DNA of 64,000 bases from Prunella strophiata. Taxonomy: Eukaryota; Chordata; Aves; Passeriformes; Prunellidae. The notes under the pieces were generated by a model. The model ran no database searches. It saw only the letters and a list, made by a program, of their open reading frames with translations, and was not told the origin of the DNA. The position numbers were made by a program, and so were the translations under genes. This document shows positions 29,801-41,500 of the stretch, piece by piece (the stretch's first letter is position 1; the number at the start of each line of letters is the position of its first letter). The stretch covers positions 44,139,490 through 44,203,489 of the forward strand of contig JAZBQD010000014.1 in assembly GCA_036583965.1 (NCBI GenBank), read 5' to 3'.

Positions 29801-32724
29801 GCCAGAGGAAACCCTCAAAGTATATTAAAAACTCCAGCTTATTACCAAGGTCAAATTGTAAAAGACAAATTCAGATCATTTAGTTCATCCCCTGCAAGAA
29901 GCACAACTGTCTTGTCATTGTAAAAAAATGCTCTGGATAGGTGTTCCTCAAAGGTTTTTACAGAACTGGGCATTTATCTAACCCTCTAACCTCTTTTGGT
30001 TTAGGCTATAGAGGTCACTTACACAGACCAGAAGCTGGCTTCAAAGCTGATGGCTAAAAAGAAGTGTCAGCAATGTATCCTTCCTTACCCCCTCTGCACG
30101 CTCACTCCAATTATTCTCATATTTACTGACTTCTCTGCTCCCTCATATTTCATTTTTCCTCTCTTTGATGATACAGACATCCTGGCTCCATCTGTCATAG
30201 GGTTAAATAATCATCTCTGATTTCAGTAGATTCCATGAACTGCAAACTAGAGCCCTGAACCAATCAAGATTTTCAAGAGGTCTTTTTTTTTTTTTTTAAA
30301 CTGGTCCCTTCCAAGCCAAAGGCAAGCAGACCTTAACCTGAGTTTCAACAGACAGAGAAGGAGAATTCTATTTATCATCATGAGAGTTGCAAATAGTAAG
30401 CATTCCCTTCTATTATTTAAAGACCTATAATCACAAAATTTTATTTTAGAAAAAGAAAATCAAAGAATGCTTTAACTTCTGTAGACTATTATTAATTATT
30501 GATTACAAGATGGAAATATGTTTTTTCTAACTTTAGGAAACATCATAAATCTGAAAATGTGTTTGGCTACTGAGCCACTCAGAAGGCCTTCAGAAGGCAA
30601 TTTTTTCTAACAAATATTTACCACAGACATCTGGTGAGTTAGGATATGTGTCCCTAAAACCATCCACTTGCCTGCCTCTTCCTAATGATATTTTAGTGTT
30701 TCTACTCGCTATGCACTTTCCCATCAGTCTAAGTTTTCATATATTAAGTGACATAACAGCTTGGATATCCCAGTGCAGACACAAGTGCTCTTAGCTCTGT
30801 AATACAGACATCTTGCCATCCATTCAGATCCTGATACTCACATTTCACTGAAGTGTATACATATCCTTTTTAACCATGAGCTGTGAGAATAACACATCAT
30901 CAATACTTTGGGGTTTTGGAGCAGAGAAAAACATTTCCAGTGAATCTGAGGGCATAATTTATAAACTGTTTTCCAGGATTTTTTTATTTAATGAAAAATT
31001 ATACTGCTGCCCAAGACACGAAAGTAACATCAGCCTCATTGTTAATCAGTGCCATTGTTCTTTTTCTATCATTCCCTATAAGTGAGTCAACAGTATGTTA
31101 GTTATGCATTGCTTGTGCCTCCTTGAACTTTTCCAGTGCATACTGCAAAGTGTCTAGTGCTGCAGGATGGCAGCCCCTTTGGCTCTTTTCCTTCCTCTGT
31201 AAGTTTTGCCAATGGTATCAGTGAAACCTCAGCCCTAAGTGTGCTGAAGTCAAGCAGGCATAGAATGAGAGCCCTTAGGGTTCTTTCAACGATCGCTTCC
31301 AAACTCAACAGGTGTTATATATCAGAGATCTTTGCCATTGCTCATCATTCTCAGTTATCACCAGACAAAATTCCCTTACATCTACTTTAATACCAGAATC
31401 TGCAGTCAAGATTTTAGGAGTAAGTTACAGAGAAATTATGCATTAAATCATTTTGGCACATTTGGCTCAGCAGAATGTAAAGTATAATTTGAGTGTAGCC
31501 TTCTCAACAGAATGCTGTTATTATTGCTTCAGTCGAGGCTATTGTCTATTCTCACATTAGTGAAAGAAGGAAAAAAAATTTCAGACATGATTTTTGGCTC
31601 ATTTAACAAGACTAAAGTGCCGTTAGTGGCCTTCTGAATGGTTCACAAGAATATAAACAATTTCACTAAGTTGCAATTATAAAAGTCTACAAATATGTTA
31701 TGAATGGTATGTCCATTGATATCAATCTTGTTATTCAAGTAAATTAGTAAAAATCTTTTCTCTCACTATAACAGGTAATATAAAGCTAAATCACAATGGG
31801 TGGAAGCTTGTAAAAACTAACAAGTGAAATTTGTAAAATCACATCAAAATAATTTAATCTATTTTTCATTCTGATCTTTAAAAGATCTGAAGAGCTTTTT
31901 CTATGCATTATGATTTCCTAGGTTTCTTTATCTTAAATATAGCAGTTTTTTTCTGTTTTGCTCAATGACTTTCTTGAGAATATAATGCACTCAGATTCAA
32001 TTTTTTAAGAGGTGGTTTGGCTTCTTTGTGGGTTTTTTTTAAACTTCTAGAAATCTTCATTATTTTAATAATATCAGCTTAGTTCAAATTTTGGAAAACC
32101 GGATCAAAATGAAAATGTACAGGTTAAAAAAACATTTACTTAAACGAAAATTGAGGAAAGTCTCCAACACTTTCAGTCTTTCAATAAACAGGAGAAACAG
32201 ACATTGCTAATTCCAAATAGGAAGAACAGACATATATGCTTCCCTGTGATTGGAAATTTGTACTTCTTTATTAATCTTCTAAAGGGAACAAAGAGATGAA
32301 TCCTGCTTGTCCTTCTTAAAATTAATCTTTCTTTAAGGTAGTATAGCATTACCAGATCGTTTGTAATGACGCTTGGCAACCTGATTTTGCAAAAAGAAAT
32401 CCTGTAGAAATATTTAACACTGAGATTGTTCATGTCCTAATACTGTAATTTCACTTACCTAGTCTCAAAAGCTATACATGAGTAAGTAGATTAGAGGTAT
32501 ATCAAGCACAGACTGAAGTCTCAGAGTACAATCATTGTCAAAACTCTTTTCTCACTTACAGGCCAGAATTTAACCAATCAGCAGTAACAGGTTTTACAGT
32601 GCATAGTTTTCACACTGATTTTTACATGACAGGTACAGAAATGTTAATACATATATTTATATAGACACATGTTTTATACCATGTTCTGTGTGTATGTAGT
32701 ATATTGTGAATACACACCCTCAAG

Positions 32725-33085
32725 TGTCTGTACTGGGGACCAGTACTGTTTAATGCCTTTGGTGACATGGACACTGCCATCCAGTGCACCTCAGCTGGTG
32801 ACACCAAGCTGTGTGGTGGGGTCAGCATGCTGGAGGGAAGGGATGACACCTGAGGAACCCTCACAGGCTTGAGGGGTGGGTCTGTGCAAATCTCATGGAG
32901 TTCCACAAGGCCAAGTGCAAGGTCCTGGGTCAGGGCAATCCCAAGCACAAGTACAGGCTGGGCAGAGAATGGGCTCTGAGAAGGTCTCAGGGTTCCTGGC
33001 TCACGAGAAGCAGGCAAGGGCAGCTGGCAGCAGCTGACTGCACAGCCCTGGAGAGGAGCACTCCAGGGCCTCCTCTGTGAAATGA
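32725..33085 (+). mobile_element. CR1 LINE fragment, remnant of the C-terminal reverse-transcriptase region
   Basis: Conceptual plus-strand translation, with frame changes, gives short blocks typical of the end of CR1 ORF2: SAGDTKLCGG, LEGRDDT, and MEFHKAKCKVL followed by GQGNPKHKYRLGREW (32895-32972). The ORF is broken by frameshifts and stops, so this is a dead fragment. It makes a GC-rich island of about 360 bp within the AT-rich intron. The 3' UTR end of CR1 is not obvious, and the right border is approximate. Confidence 0.88.
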
Positions 33086-34937
33086 GAGCTATTTAAAGAT
33101 CAGATAAATGGCACACTCCCAGCAACTGACAGCCCTTGCCAGGAGCAGTGGATCAACCCAGCAGTGGGACTCACGTAGGCTGCACACCAACCTGTAAATG
33201 CAGACTAATTGCAGGTAAGCCATGTAGGTTAGACACTGCAGGTATTGGCCCTGAAAACCCAGCTAATGCTTCTGACATGGCAAGGTTGATGGAGCAGGAG
33301 GGAAGACAGCTGAGGTCTTGACTCAGAAGTATAAGTTCTCTCACCTTGTTCCTCATGCCCTTTTTGTTAAAACACATTCATTAACCCATTTCTTATCAGT
33401 GGATAAATCTGATTCACTGAATGATTCAGCAGCATATCTTTGTCTCCCAATTTTTTGGATGTCCATACCTCGAGAAGTTAATTGTTTCCTAATTTTCAAA
33501 GGACCCCTAGGATCTGAAACTAACCCTTGTCATTCTCAATCAGCGCTGGCTTTTCAGGAAATATATGTAAATGAAAATCTCAGCTTGATTAAGCATTAAA
33601 CCTATTATCAAGTGTTATTATCTGGATTTCCCAGACTCTTACAATATTTTCAAATTTATAATCAACCATGAGCCAATACTAAACAATATTGGATTAGAAA
33701 TTGTCTGCATCAACCCAAGGAAACTTCCTGACAGGATCAACAACAGTAATTAAACTAATTAAACATCACCGGTAGCTAACATTATTGAATAAAGTAAATC
33801 AAAAAAGAGGAGGTGGGGAGGCATGTTTGCATTATGAGGAAGTCACAATCTTGTTAAATTAGCATTATGCACCATGGCCTGTAGATCTTGCTTCTGAAAA
33901 CTCCCTGAACTCTTTAATGACAAAACACATGGAGTGAAAGCTCTGATTAGACAAAGAGATCAGCAATAATTAATCAGCAGCAGAGTCATAGGAAGGCATA
34001 AGTTACAGCACTGCCTCCCGAGCAGTTTCAACACTTGCAAGAGTAGTTGCAGCAGTCAAGCTATACTCCACACCTAAGCATGGATGGCCAGAGGAAAGAG
34101 CCATCATCTTTTGGTTACCACAGCTGCAGAGCAGCACATGAAATCAGATGACAGTGTTCACTACAATCTAAGTAATATTGCTTTCTGCATTAACCAAACT
34201 TCTCTATTTTTATGGCCTTTTATCAGTCTCAAATCTGCTTACATATCAAATGTGCTTATATATGTAAAACCAAGGATCTGTACATTTTGATTTTGTCTCT
34301 CCATACAAGTCCTTGGGAAGAAGCACAGATTGATTCTAATGGCAAGGCTGCTGATGGCAATGGGTGTCACAGAGAACTGTGGCAGCTCCCAGCTGTTCCT
34401 GGAAGCTTTTCCACCACAGCAGCTCCATTTCCACCTACAGGCAGTTCCTGCAGGTCAGGCATTCGCAACACTCAGCACCTAGTATGAAATGACATAGACC
34501 TCAGCCATCTTCCCATGAAATGGGGTGGTCTACATCAAAATCAGGTATGAAAACTAAGGTACAAGATACAGCTTGCATGTGTATACAAATACATACATTC
34601 AATTAATTATGCACACTGGTTTTGTGAAGGAGGAGGTACTTGTTACTTTTGTCATAATTTTTAAAATAAGTCTCTGAATTCAACAAAGCTTCTACAACAA
34701 AATAAACTTAAAGTCTTATTTATAGAAAATTAAACAGCAATGCCTACAGAAATACTTCCTTTGGAGTTTCTTGATGGCAATAAAATTAGTATAAATGCCT
34801 CCTATTAAAAGGGCAAATTTATTCATCAACACTAGAGTATTTAATCAAAGTGAGGAAACTGAATGAATGAAATATACTACTATAGCCACTTAGTATTTTA
34901 TCACTGTCGCTACCGACACTGATAAAGTCACTAGCTG

Positions 34938-35250
34938 TCATTAACGACACAGATAAAGTCACTAGTTGTAACAGCAAGCTCCAAAATGTTACCTTGCTGT
35001 AAAAATTCCATACCTTTTCACAGAGTTCTGTTCTTAGCAGTACTGACTGCATCCTTCTTCTTCACCACAGCATTGCTAACTGAAGTCTGTCCCTTCCTAT
35101 CTTGCTGGCTCCTCCTCTTATATTACTCAATGTTATTAGCTATGACTGTGTCCTATTAAGGGCACACCTGCTCCAAATCTTAGAAATCAGACCAGCTGCA
35201 ACTCTTTAAGAGGGGTAAAATTACCTTCAGTAATCCAAATTATCTCCCAC
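34938..35250 (-). mobile_element. LTR-like dispersed repeat, copy 2
   Basis: A diverged relative of 5535-5830 in the same orientation. It has a TATA-like atataagagg on the minus strand near 35110-35122. At its left end, two near-copies of about 31 bp around gataaagtcactag (roughly 34907-34968) form a local duplication absent from copy 1. There is no coding content. The family is not identified, so a DNA-transposon remnant or other repeat remains possible. Confidence 0.55.
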
Positions 35251-37572
35251 ATATCACAAGTCAACTTCTGCAATAATCACTCAAATTTTGAACTCTACAA
35301 TGAGCCAAGAACAGTTTTATAGAATCACCTTCATAACTATTGCAAATATTTGCATAAGCACTAGCCTCTGAGCACCCAGTATATTGTTCTTTAAGCAGCA
35401 GTGTGTAACACAGCACTGAGAAAAAAGGAGGCAGATCCTGCAGCAGTCCTAATCTTGCTGATGTCCTCTGTTTCTTAATGCATCTGTTCAGGTATAGCAA
35501 GGAGTCTGTGTGACTATTTTCAACAAACAAGCATTCTGTGCACAGAATCACTAACAGAACACCCAGCTAGTCAATGGGGAGTAGCCATGGCTCTACTCCA
35601 CAGTGTTATTTATTATCCATTGATCCAGCCTTTCAGCTCCAACCGTTTGGTCCCAGATCCCAATCGATTGGGTTTCCTTCAGAGGAGTCATCTCAGAACA
35701 AGTTTACATGACACAGACTCCACCAGCTGCTCTTCAACCTGCCTCTATACTAACAGTGCCACTCAAATATCAGGATCTACCCAAGACCTCTCCACCTGGC
35801 ATGCTGTGAAACCCTTTTTCACTTGTGCTTTGATTTTACTCATGTAAAAAGGGAGAAAACAATAAGGTAAAACTTCAAGTGAATGTCAGGTTCTCAATGC
35901 AAAACCCTGACACAGTAAAACAAAGTCTTTGCCAAGCAATTAAGATCACAGAAGATAAGGAGATGACAAGAACTAAACTCATTAATTAACTACATAAAGC
36001 TGCTGATAACAAGACTGAAGAGTGCTGGACTCTTCTCCAACTGCTGCTGCACAGTCCCTCCTGGCATCTCCAGCTCCACTCTTCACACAAGAGCATCACC
36101 ACCTTCCTCTTACTGAGAGCAGCTCATGGCTTCAGCCATCTGGCCCCCTTAACTTTTAATATTAACTTCTCTATTAACTTTTAAAATTTAACTTCTCTAA
36201 CAGCCTCATCAAACAGCAGCAAACAAGCGCATAAAAAATAAGAACAGATAAGAATGGTTTCTTTCAGATGATTGTGCTCCCTCACTCAGAGGTGAAGGCT
36301 TCTGCACCAAGAACTTGAGAAAAGATGCCAGATGCATGAGCAGAGAAGAAGGAAAACAGAGTTAGTCTCCAGGAAATAAAGAGAAATACAATAAAAGTGT
36401 CACTATTTCTTCAGTTCAACTAACTGCCATTAACATGCAGTGATCTGAGCATTATGTGAAAAACAGAAGTGCTTACAGATGTGCAAGAAGGAATCAAAGT
36501 TTTTGAAATATTTTCAGCGGGATTTTACAGAGAAATACTGAAAACATTTATCTATTCTCAAAATCAAGTAAAATTTCATATAAAAGTATGAAGTAGGAAG
36601 AAAACACATAGGTCTACTATTCTTTGCATTTGCCCATGGCTTTCAATTAGTAAAGAGCATTTGTGTTTAACAGAACAATGGTATTTAAGATTAAAAAAGC
36701 ACTGATTGCTCTTTTTTGAAAAAAAAAAAAAAAAAGGATTAACAAGACAACAAAAAAGCCCTTTCACCTAATACACAAATTGTCTGGAAACATGTTTTTT
36801 TATATATATATATATTTTAAAAGTAAATGCAAATATTTATGCTAGACTGAACTTCCTCATCTCGCAGGTGATTTTGAATAACTACATATACACATATAAA
36901 CATCCATTTGTTGTATATTTACATGTCATTATGGATATAGCAATTGAAATATTTTAAATAAATGTTAAAGTGTGTCTGATTCACCTCAAGGTACACTATA
37001 GATGATTTCACTGCAGTTGGCTTCTCTATGCAAGTCCCCAACACCAAAATGCACACAGACTCTCCAGAAAACTTTTCAAAGACCAACACAGACCTGTAAC
37101 CTCAGGAGAACACATGCATTTTCTTGGTTATCCCCAAAAAGATGAGTTCTAACCACTGCATTGCTATCTCAGTTTGGAGCAATAAGACATGAAATTTTGA
37201 TTTACCAGAATTCTACAAAACAGCTTAAAACCCTCACAACTTCTTGAAGTGTTGCTGGAGGAAATACTGAGCACATGTATTTAAGTCAGTCTCTTTTGTT
37301 CCCCACCATTCCTTATGCATTGCTCTGAACGGCATGGCACAGAAGGGAGGAAAAGACAATCATCATTCATCCTCCTCACCTTGATGATTTTTCTTACTGC
37401 AAATATATTTAACAGTGCTTTGTTTGCAGACTGAAAGTTGTATTGCAGTATTCATGCAAATACTGGCATTTGGAAAAAAAACAAAGAAAACCTTTAAAGT
37501 GATTACAGTTTTAGACTTTGAGAAAGAGACTCTAATAATAACATGCTTTAGGTTTTGTTCAGCACTGAATTG

Positions 37573-37638
37573 GTCAGGCAGTTGGACTGGTTGATTGCAG
37601 TAGGTCCTTTCCAACTGAAAATAGTATATTCTATTCTA
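37573..37638 (+). mobile_element. Short CR1 LINE 3' end fragment
   Basis: The segment gcagttggactggttgattg, then aggtcctttccaactgaaaa, then atattctattctag matches the extreme CR1 3' end: the ggttggactagatgat...ccttccaact block and the terminal attcta repeats. Only about 65 bp is retained, so the boundaries are approximate. Confidence 0.8.
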
Positions 37639-37692
37639 GTTTGTTACTCACAGTGCCCTTTGGATCTTAAACACTTCCAAATCCTCACATGT

Positions 37693-37721
37693 AAAAGAGT
37701 AGTTTGAAAAACTACTCTTTT
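37693..37721. repeat. Perfect hairpin, 13-bp arms and 3-nt loop
   Basis: AAAAGAGTAGTTT (37693-37705) and AAACTACTCTTTT (37709-37721) are perfect reverse complements around GAA. The stem does not extend further, so it is too short for a microRNA precursor. It lies about 55 bp right of a CR1 3' end. Confidence 0.92.
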
Positions 37722-38491
37722 GCAGTTGCTTTCTGAACACAGAAAGGTACAGCTCACAAACTGTAAAAAGAAATTTTAAGTCCCATCCCAAAAGCACATT
37801 TTTACAGTCATACAATAGCTCAATCTGGAAAACTGTTGCAAGGGAAAGTTAAATAATATCCAGAGTGCACAGCTGAAAAATCATGTAAAGGAAAAAAAAA
37901 AAATCAGACTGGAAAAGTCTGCTTAATAGATAAAACTTCATCTGTTCCTTTTATATTATCCCCTTCTGCCTGACATGCTAGCCCATTAATATCTGAACAG
38001 TATCAAATAAAATGCTACAAGACCTTCCACTAAAAAGCATTATATGAAATTGATACTGAACATTAAACATTTGTAACTTTCTTTTAGTCGGACTCATTTT
38101 TCAGATTGCGATTTCATGATTATAGTTTACACTGATGTTTGTATTTTTGCTGCCAAACAGTTCCCTGTTTTATCTGTAGCCTTCAAATGCTTCAAGGTAC
38201 ATCTACAGCCAACATCTTCCAAATGTAGTTTTTAATGCCTCCCCCCAGAGGCATCCTCAGAATCAATGCATCTCACATGTGTGTATGCTAAAACCTGATA
38301 TGCCCATTATGCTCAAATATACTTGTTGAAACTGAGTAGAAACACCCAACCATGAAACTCCAGAATAAACTCTGGATACACAAATCCATGAAGACGACTA
38401 AGAAAAGGAAATGTTATTATGCAGGAAGCAATCCCCACATCTCCTAATTTGTCAGCCCTGGTCCAAAGAAAATCCAAAAAAACCTAAACCA

Positions 38492-38568
38492 CCCCCCCCC
38501 CCCAAAAAAAAAGAAAGAAAGAAAGAAAGAAACAAACAAAAAAAAAAAAAAAAACCCAAAAAAACCCC
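38492..38568. repeat. Compound low-complexity tract
   Basis: C12 (38492-38503) followed by A9, (GAAA)n to about 38531, then A-rich CAAA and CCCAAAA stretches. It is strand-asymmetric, with C and A only on plus plus the G of GAAA, and its length is probably variable. Confidence 0.95.
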
Positions 38569-41500
38569 TCAGATAAACTTAAGTAAAAATACATAATAAA
38601 TCTCTCTACGCTAGTTTTAATGAAAACACCATTTGCCCAAAAGCCTTCCCAAATTTTACAGCTTAGTTTGATAAAAGATGCTGCCTTCCTTCCCTAACTT
38701 AGATCTCTATAAAAAATACTAGACCCAAAAGCAACAAAGGCGCAGATAAAAATTTCTTACTTTGAGCAATAGTTTTTATTGTCCTCTTGCCAAAAGGAGT
38801 CAGTCTCAGTACCAGCCTTTCAATCTTTGCATGGTCTGTTTCTATGAACAAACTCCATCTGAAGACTGCCAAAAAATGAAGCATTGCTCTGCTGCTTTTG
38901 ATGGCTGGTGCCCTGAACCATTTCAAACACACACCTGCATCTTCACTTGCTAAAACCCATCACCAAGGCTCCACAAACACCTGCTCAGACTCCTCCACAG
39001 ACTGCCAATATCAGAGTTTTCTGACTTTAAAAAGGCACAGACAACAGTCCAAGCTGAGATCCAGCACATGCTCTCAGCCGACGCAGGGGTTCATTCGTCG
39101 GCTACAGCGAACTCAGCTGAACCAGAGATACACCCACCATCCCCTCAGGGGACACACACTGCCATCCTACACTTGGGTTTGCTTTACTCCAGTTGCAAAG
39201 ATGTAGAGATTAACAAGACTGGATATGACATGAAACCATATGTTAAGTGATTTCAAAGCTAGTCCCCAAATAGGGAGGGTTTTAACTGGAGCATTTCAAG
39301 TTGCACTCTTTTTCATGCTAATTCCTGCCAGATTTTGAGCAACAACATTCAAAATTTGGCAATTGAAATATCTGAAACATGGAATAAGGCTTGATCTTGT
39401 TGTTGTATGCTTATTTTGCTTGGCTAGTTTAATGAGAAATGTAACATTGAGAAATGTAACATTAGGACTATTGAGTTGGAGCAGGCCACCTCAAACAGGA
39501 GTACCACAGGAGGTAGATTCTAAGGCCAGTTTTCTTCCTGAAGTTTCTCTCTTTGTACTTATGTTAGCATTTTACATATTATAAGCTTCCATTTAACTAG
39601 TGAATTATATCATTCCAGAAGAATGGCATATAAGACCCATGTGAGACTTAATATACAAAGAAGAATAAACCAAATTATATTATTTCTTCTTAAATTTTAT
39701 TCATTCTGGAATGACACACAATTCAGTAAGGTTCGTTCTGGCTTTAAATAGTGAAGACCTCTGTGCAAAGAGCATTATCCCAACAATCTAACCTCAAAAG
39801 CACTAAAAAGTACTAAAAATATGTTGGTTCATGTAAAAATTCCAAAGAGTTTAAGATGAATCACTAACATTTGCTTCAGCTGAATCTCATCCTAACACAG
39901 ACATCACTAAGTGAAATATTTCAGGTTGAACTAATCACCTTGCTAAAAAAAATATATGTCTAACTCATCTTCAATATATGGAGAATGAGAAAATATTGAG
40001 ATATTTATCCATAAGCAGTATGAATGTCAAGTGTCCTGTGTGCTCTAGGTTCTAATTTTAGATTGGTTTGTTGGGCTTTTTGCAGCACTTTGAACACATG
40101 ATCAGCACTCAAGTAAACATCAGGCAGATAGCTTGTCACAGGCTGGTGAACATCACTTATAATTGTTCTCCTACTTAGTAACATGGATTCATCATGGTTT
40201 GGCCAATCATTTGTTGGTAACATGCACAATTTATGAATTCAGGGAAAACTCAACTCATTTAAATTGGAAAAAGCACCACCAGTGATGGTGCCTTGCAATT
40301 TATAATTGGACTCCACTGTTTTGTAGTAGTTTCTCTATCCAGTCCATTAGCCTCTAAAGTCTCATTTCATTTTTAGGTGGATGAATCAAAAGAAAAACTT
40401 AGCAACTGGATTATGGAGTTCAGGCCTTTCCTGCCAGAACAGATCTTTAATGGCTCAAAGCTGAATAGACAGCTCTTTGAGAGAACAGGGTATTTATACA
40501 CTAAGTAGCAACTCTAAGAAAGCAGGAGTGGGTTTTTTGGTTTTTTTTTTTGTTTTAAAGTACATAAAAAGAAATAGACAAATACAATGCAAGAAGTCAA
40601 TAATGTACCCATGCAGTTTTTCATTTTCTACTAAAACTCCCTGAAACACTTATTAATGCCCTCACCAAAATGGCTGTAATGGACTGCAGGGCTCCAACCA
40701 ACATAAGACAAGTTCAAGGAATCAGATGAAAACCTTCTTAAGTAACTCTGCCTAAGATATTAACAGAACTGTCTGAACAGTTCATTCTCTGAAAGGCATT
40801 CTGAAATGTCATTGTGTTCTTTAATCTTAAAATATTTTCTGTGGTTAGTGCTAATTAGAAGATTCAATCTCTGGGCTCAGTGATGAATAGTGATCCTTTA
40901 GATTTCCATTACCCCATACCAAGGAGGAAACAAAAAATACATAAAAACCTACACTCTTAGTACAAGGGCATAGTACTTAAGTGACTTAGAAAAGAAGGCT
41001 GAAAACAGTGGTCTACATTCATTTAATGAGAAAGTCTAGCAGTAATAGGAGTTCTTTAAAAAAAATAATTATATGAACCATTTTTCATTTTTCCAGTTTC
41101 TTTTTATATTGAAAAAAATTTAAATATTCTTCCTAGTACTCAGACTCTTCCTGCTCTATTTTTAAATAAAAATGAAAAATAGAGAAATCATTAAAAAGAC
41201 TTATTAAAAAATAATAAGGTATTTTGAGTATTTGGAAACACAGAAGAACCCATATATTTTTGAAAAATATCATACTTATTCTCTCTTTCACTCAAAGAAA
41301 AAAAAAAAAAATTAAAAGGTGTGCTAGAAAGAGCACCTTTTTTAAAGAATGGCTTTAACACCATTCTCTTGGATACCAGAAAGTAAATTTCTGTTTAAAA
41401 ATTTCTCAAAACAGTCAGTTTTCCATATAATCACACACTTAGAGCATACTAAAAACTGGTTGCACCAAGCACCTGGAAATTTTATGGAGAAATTAAAAAA

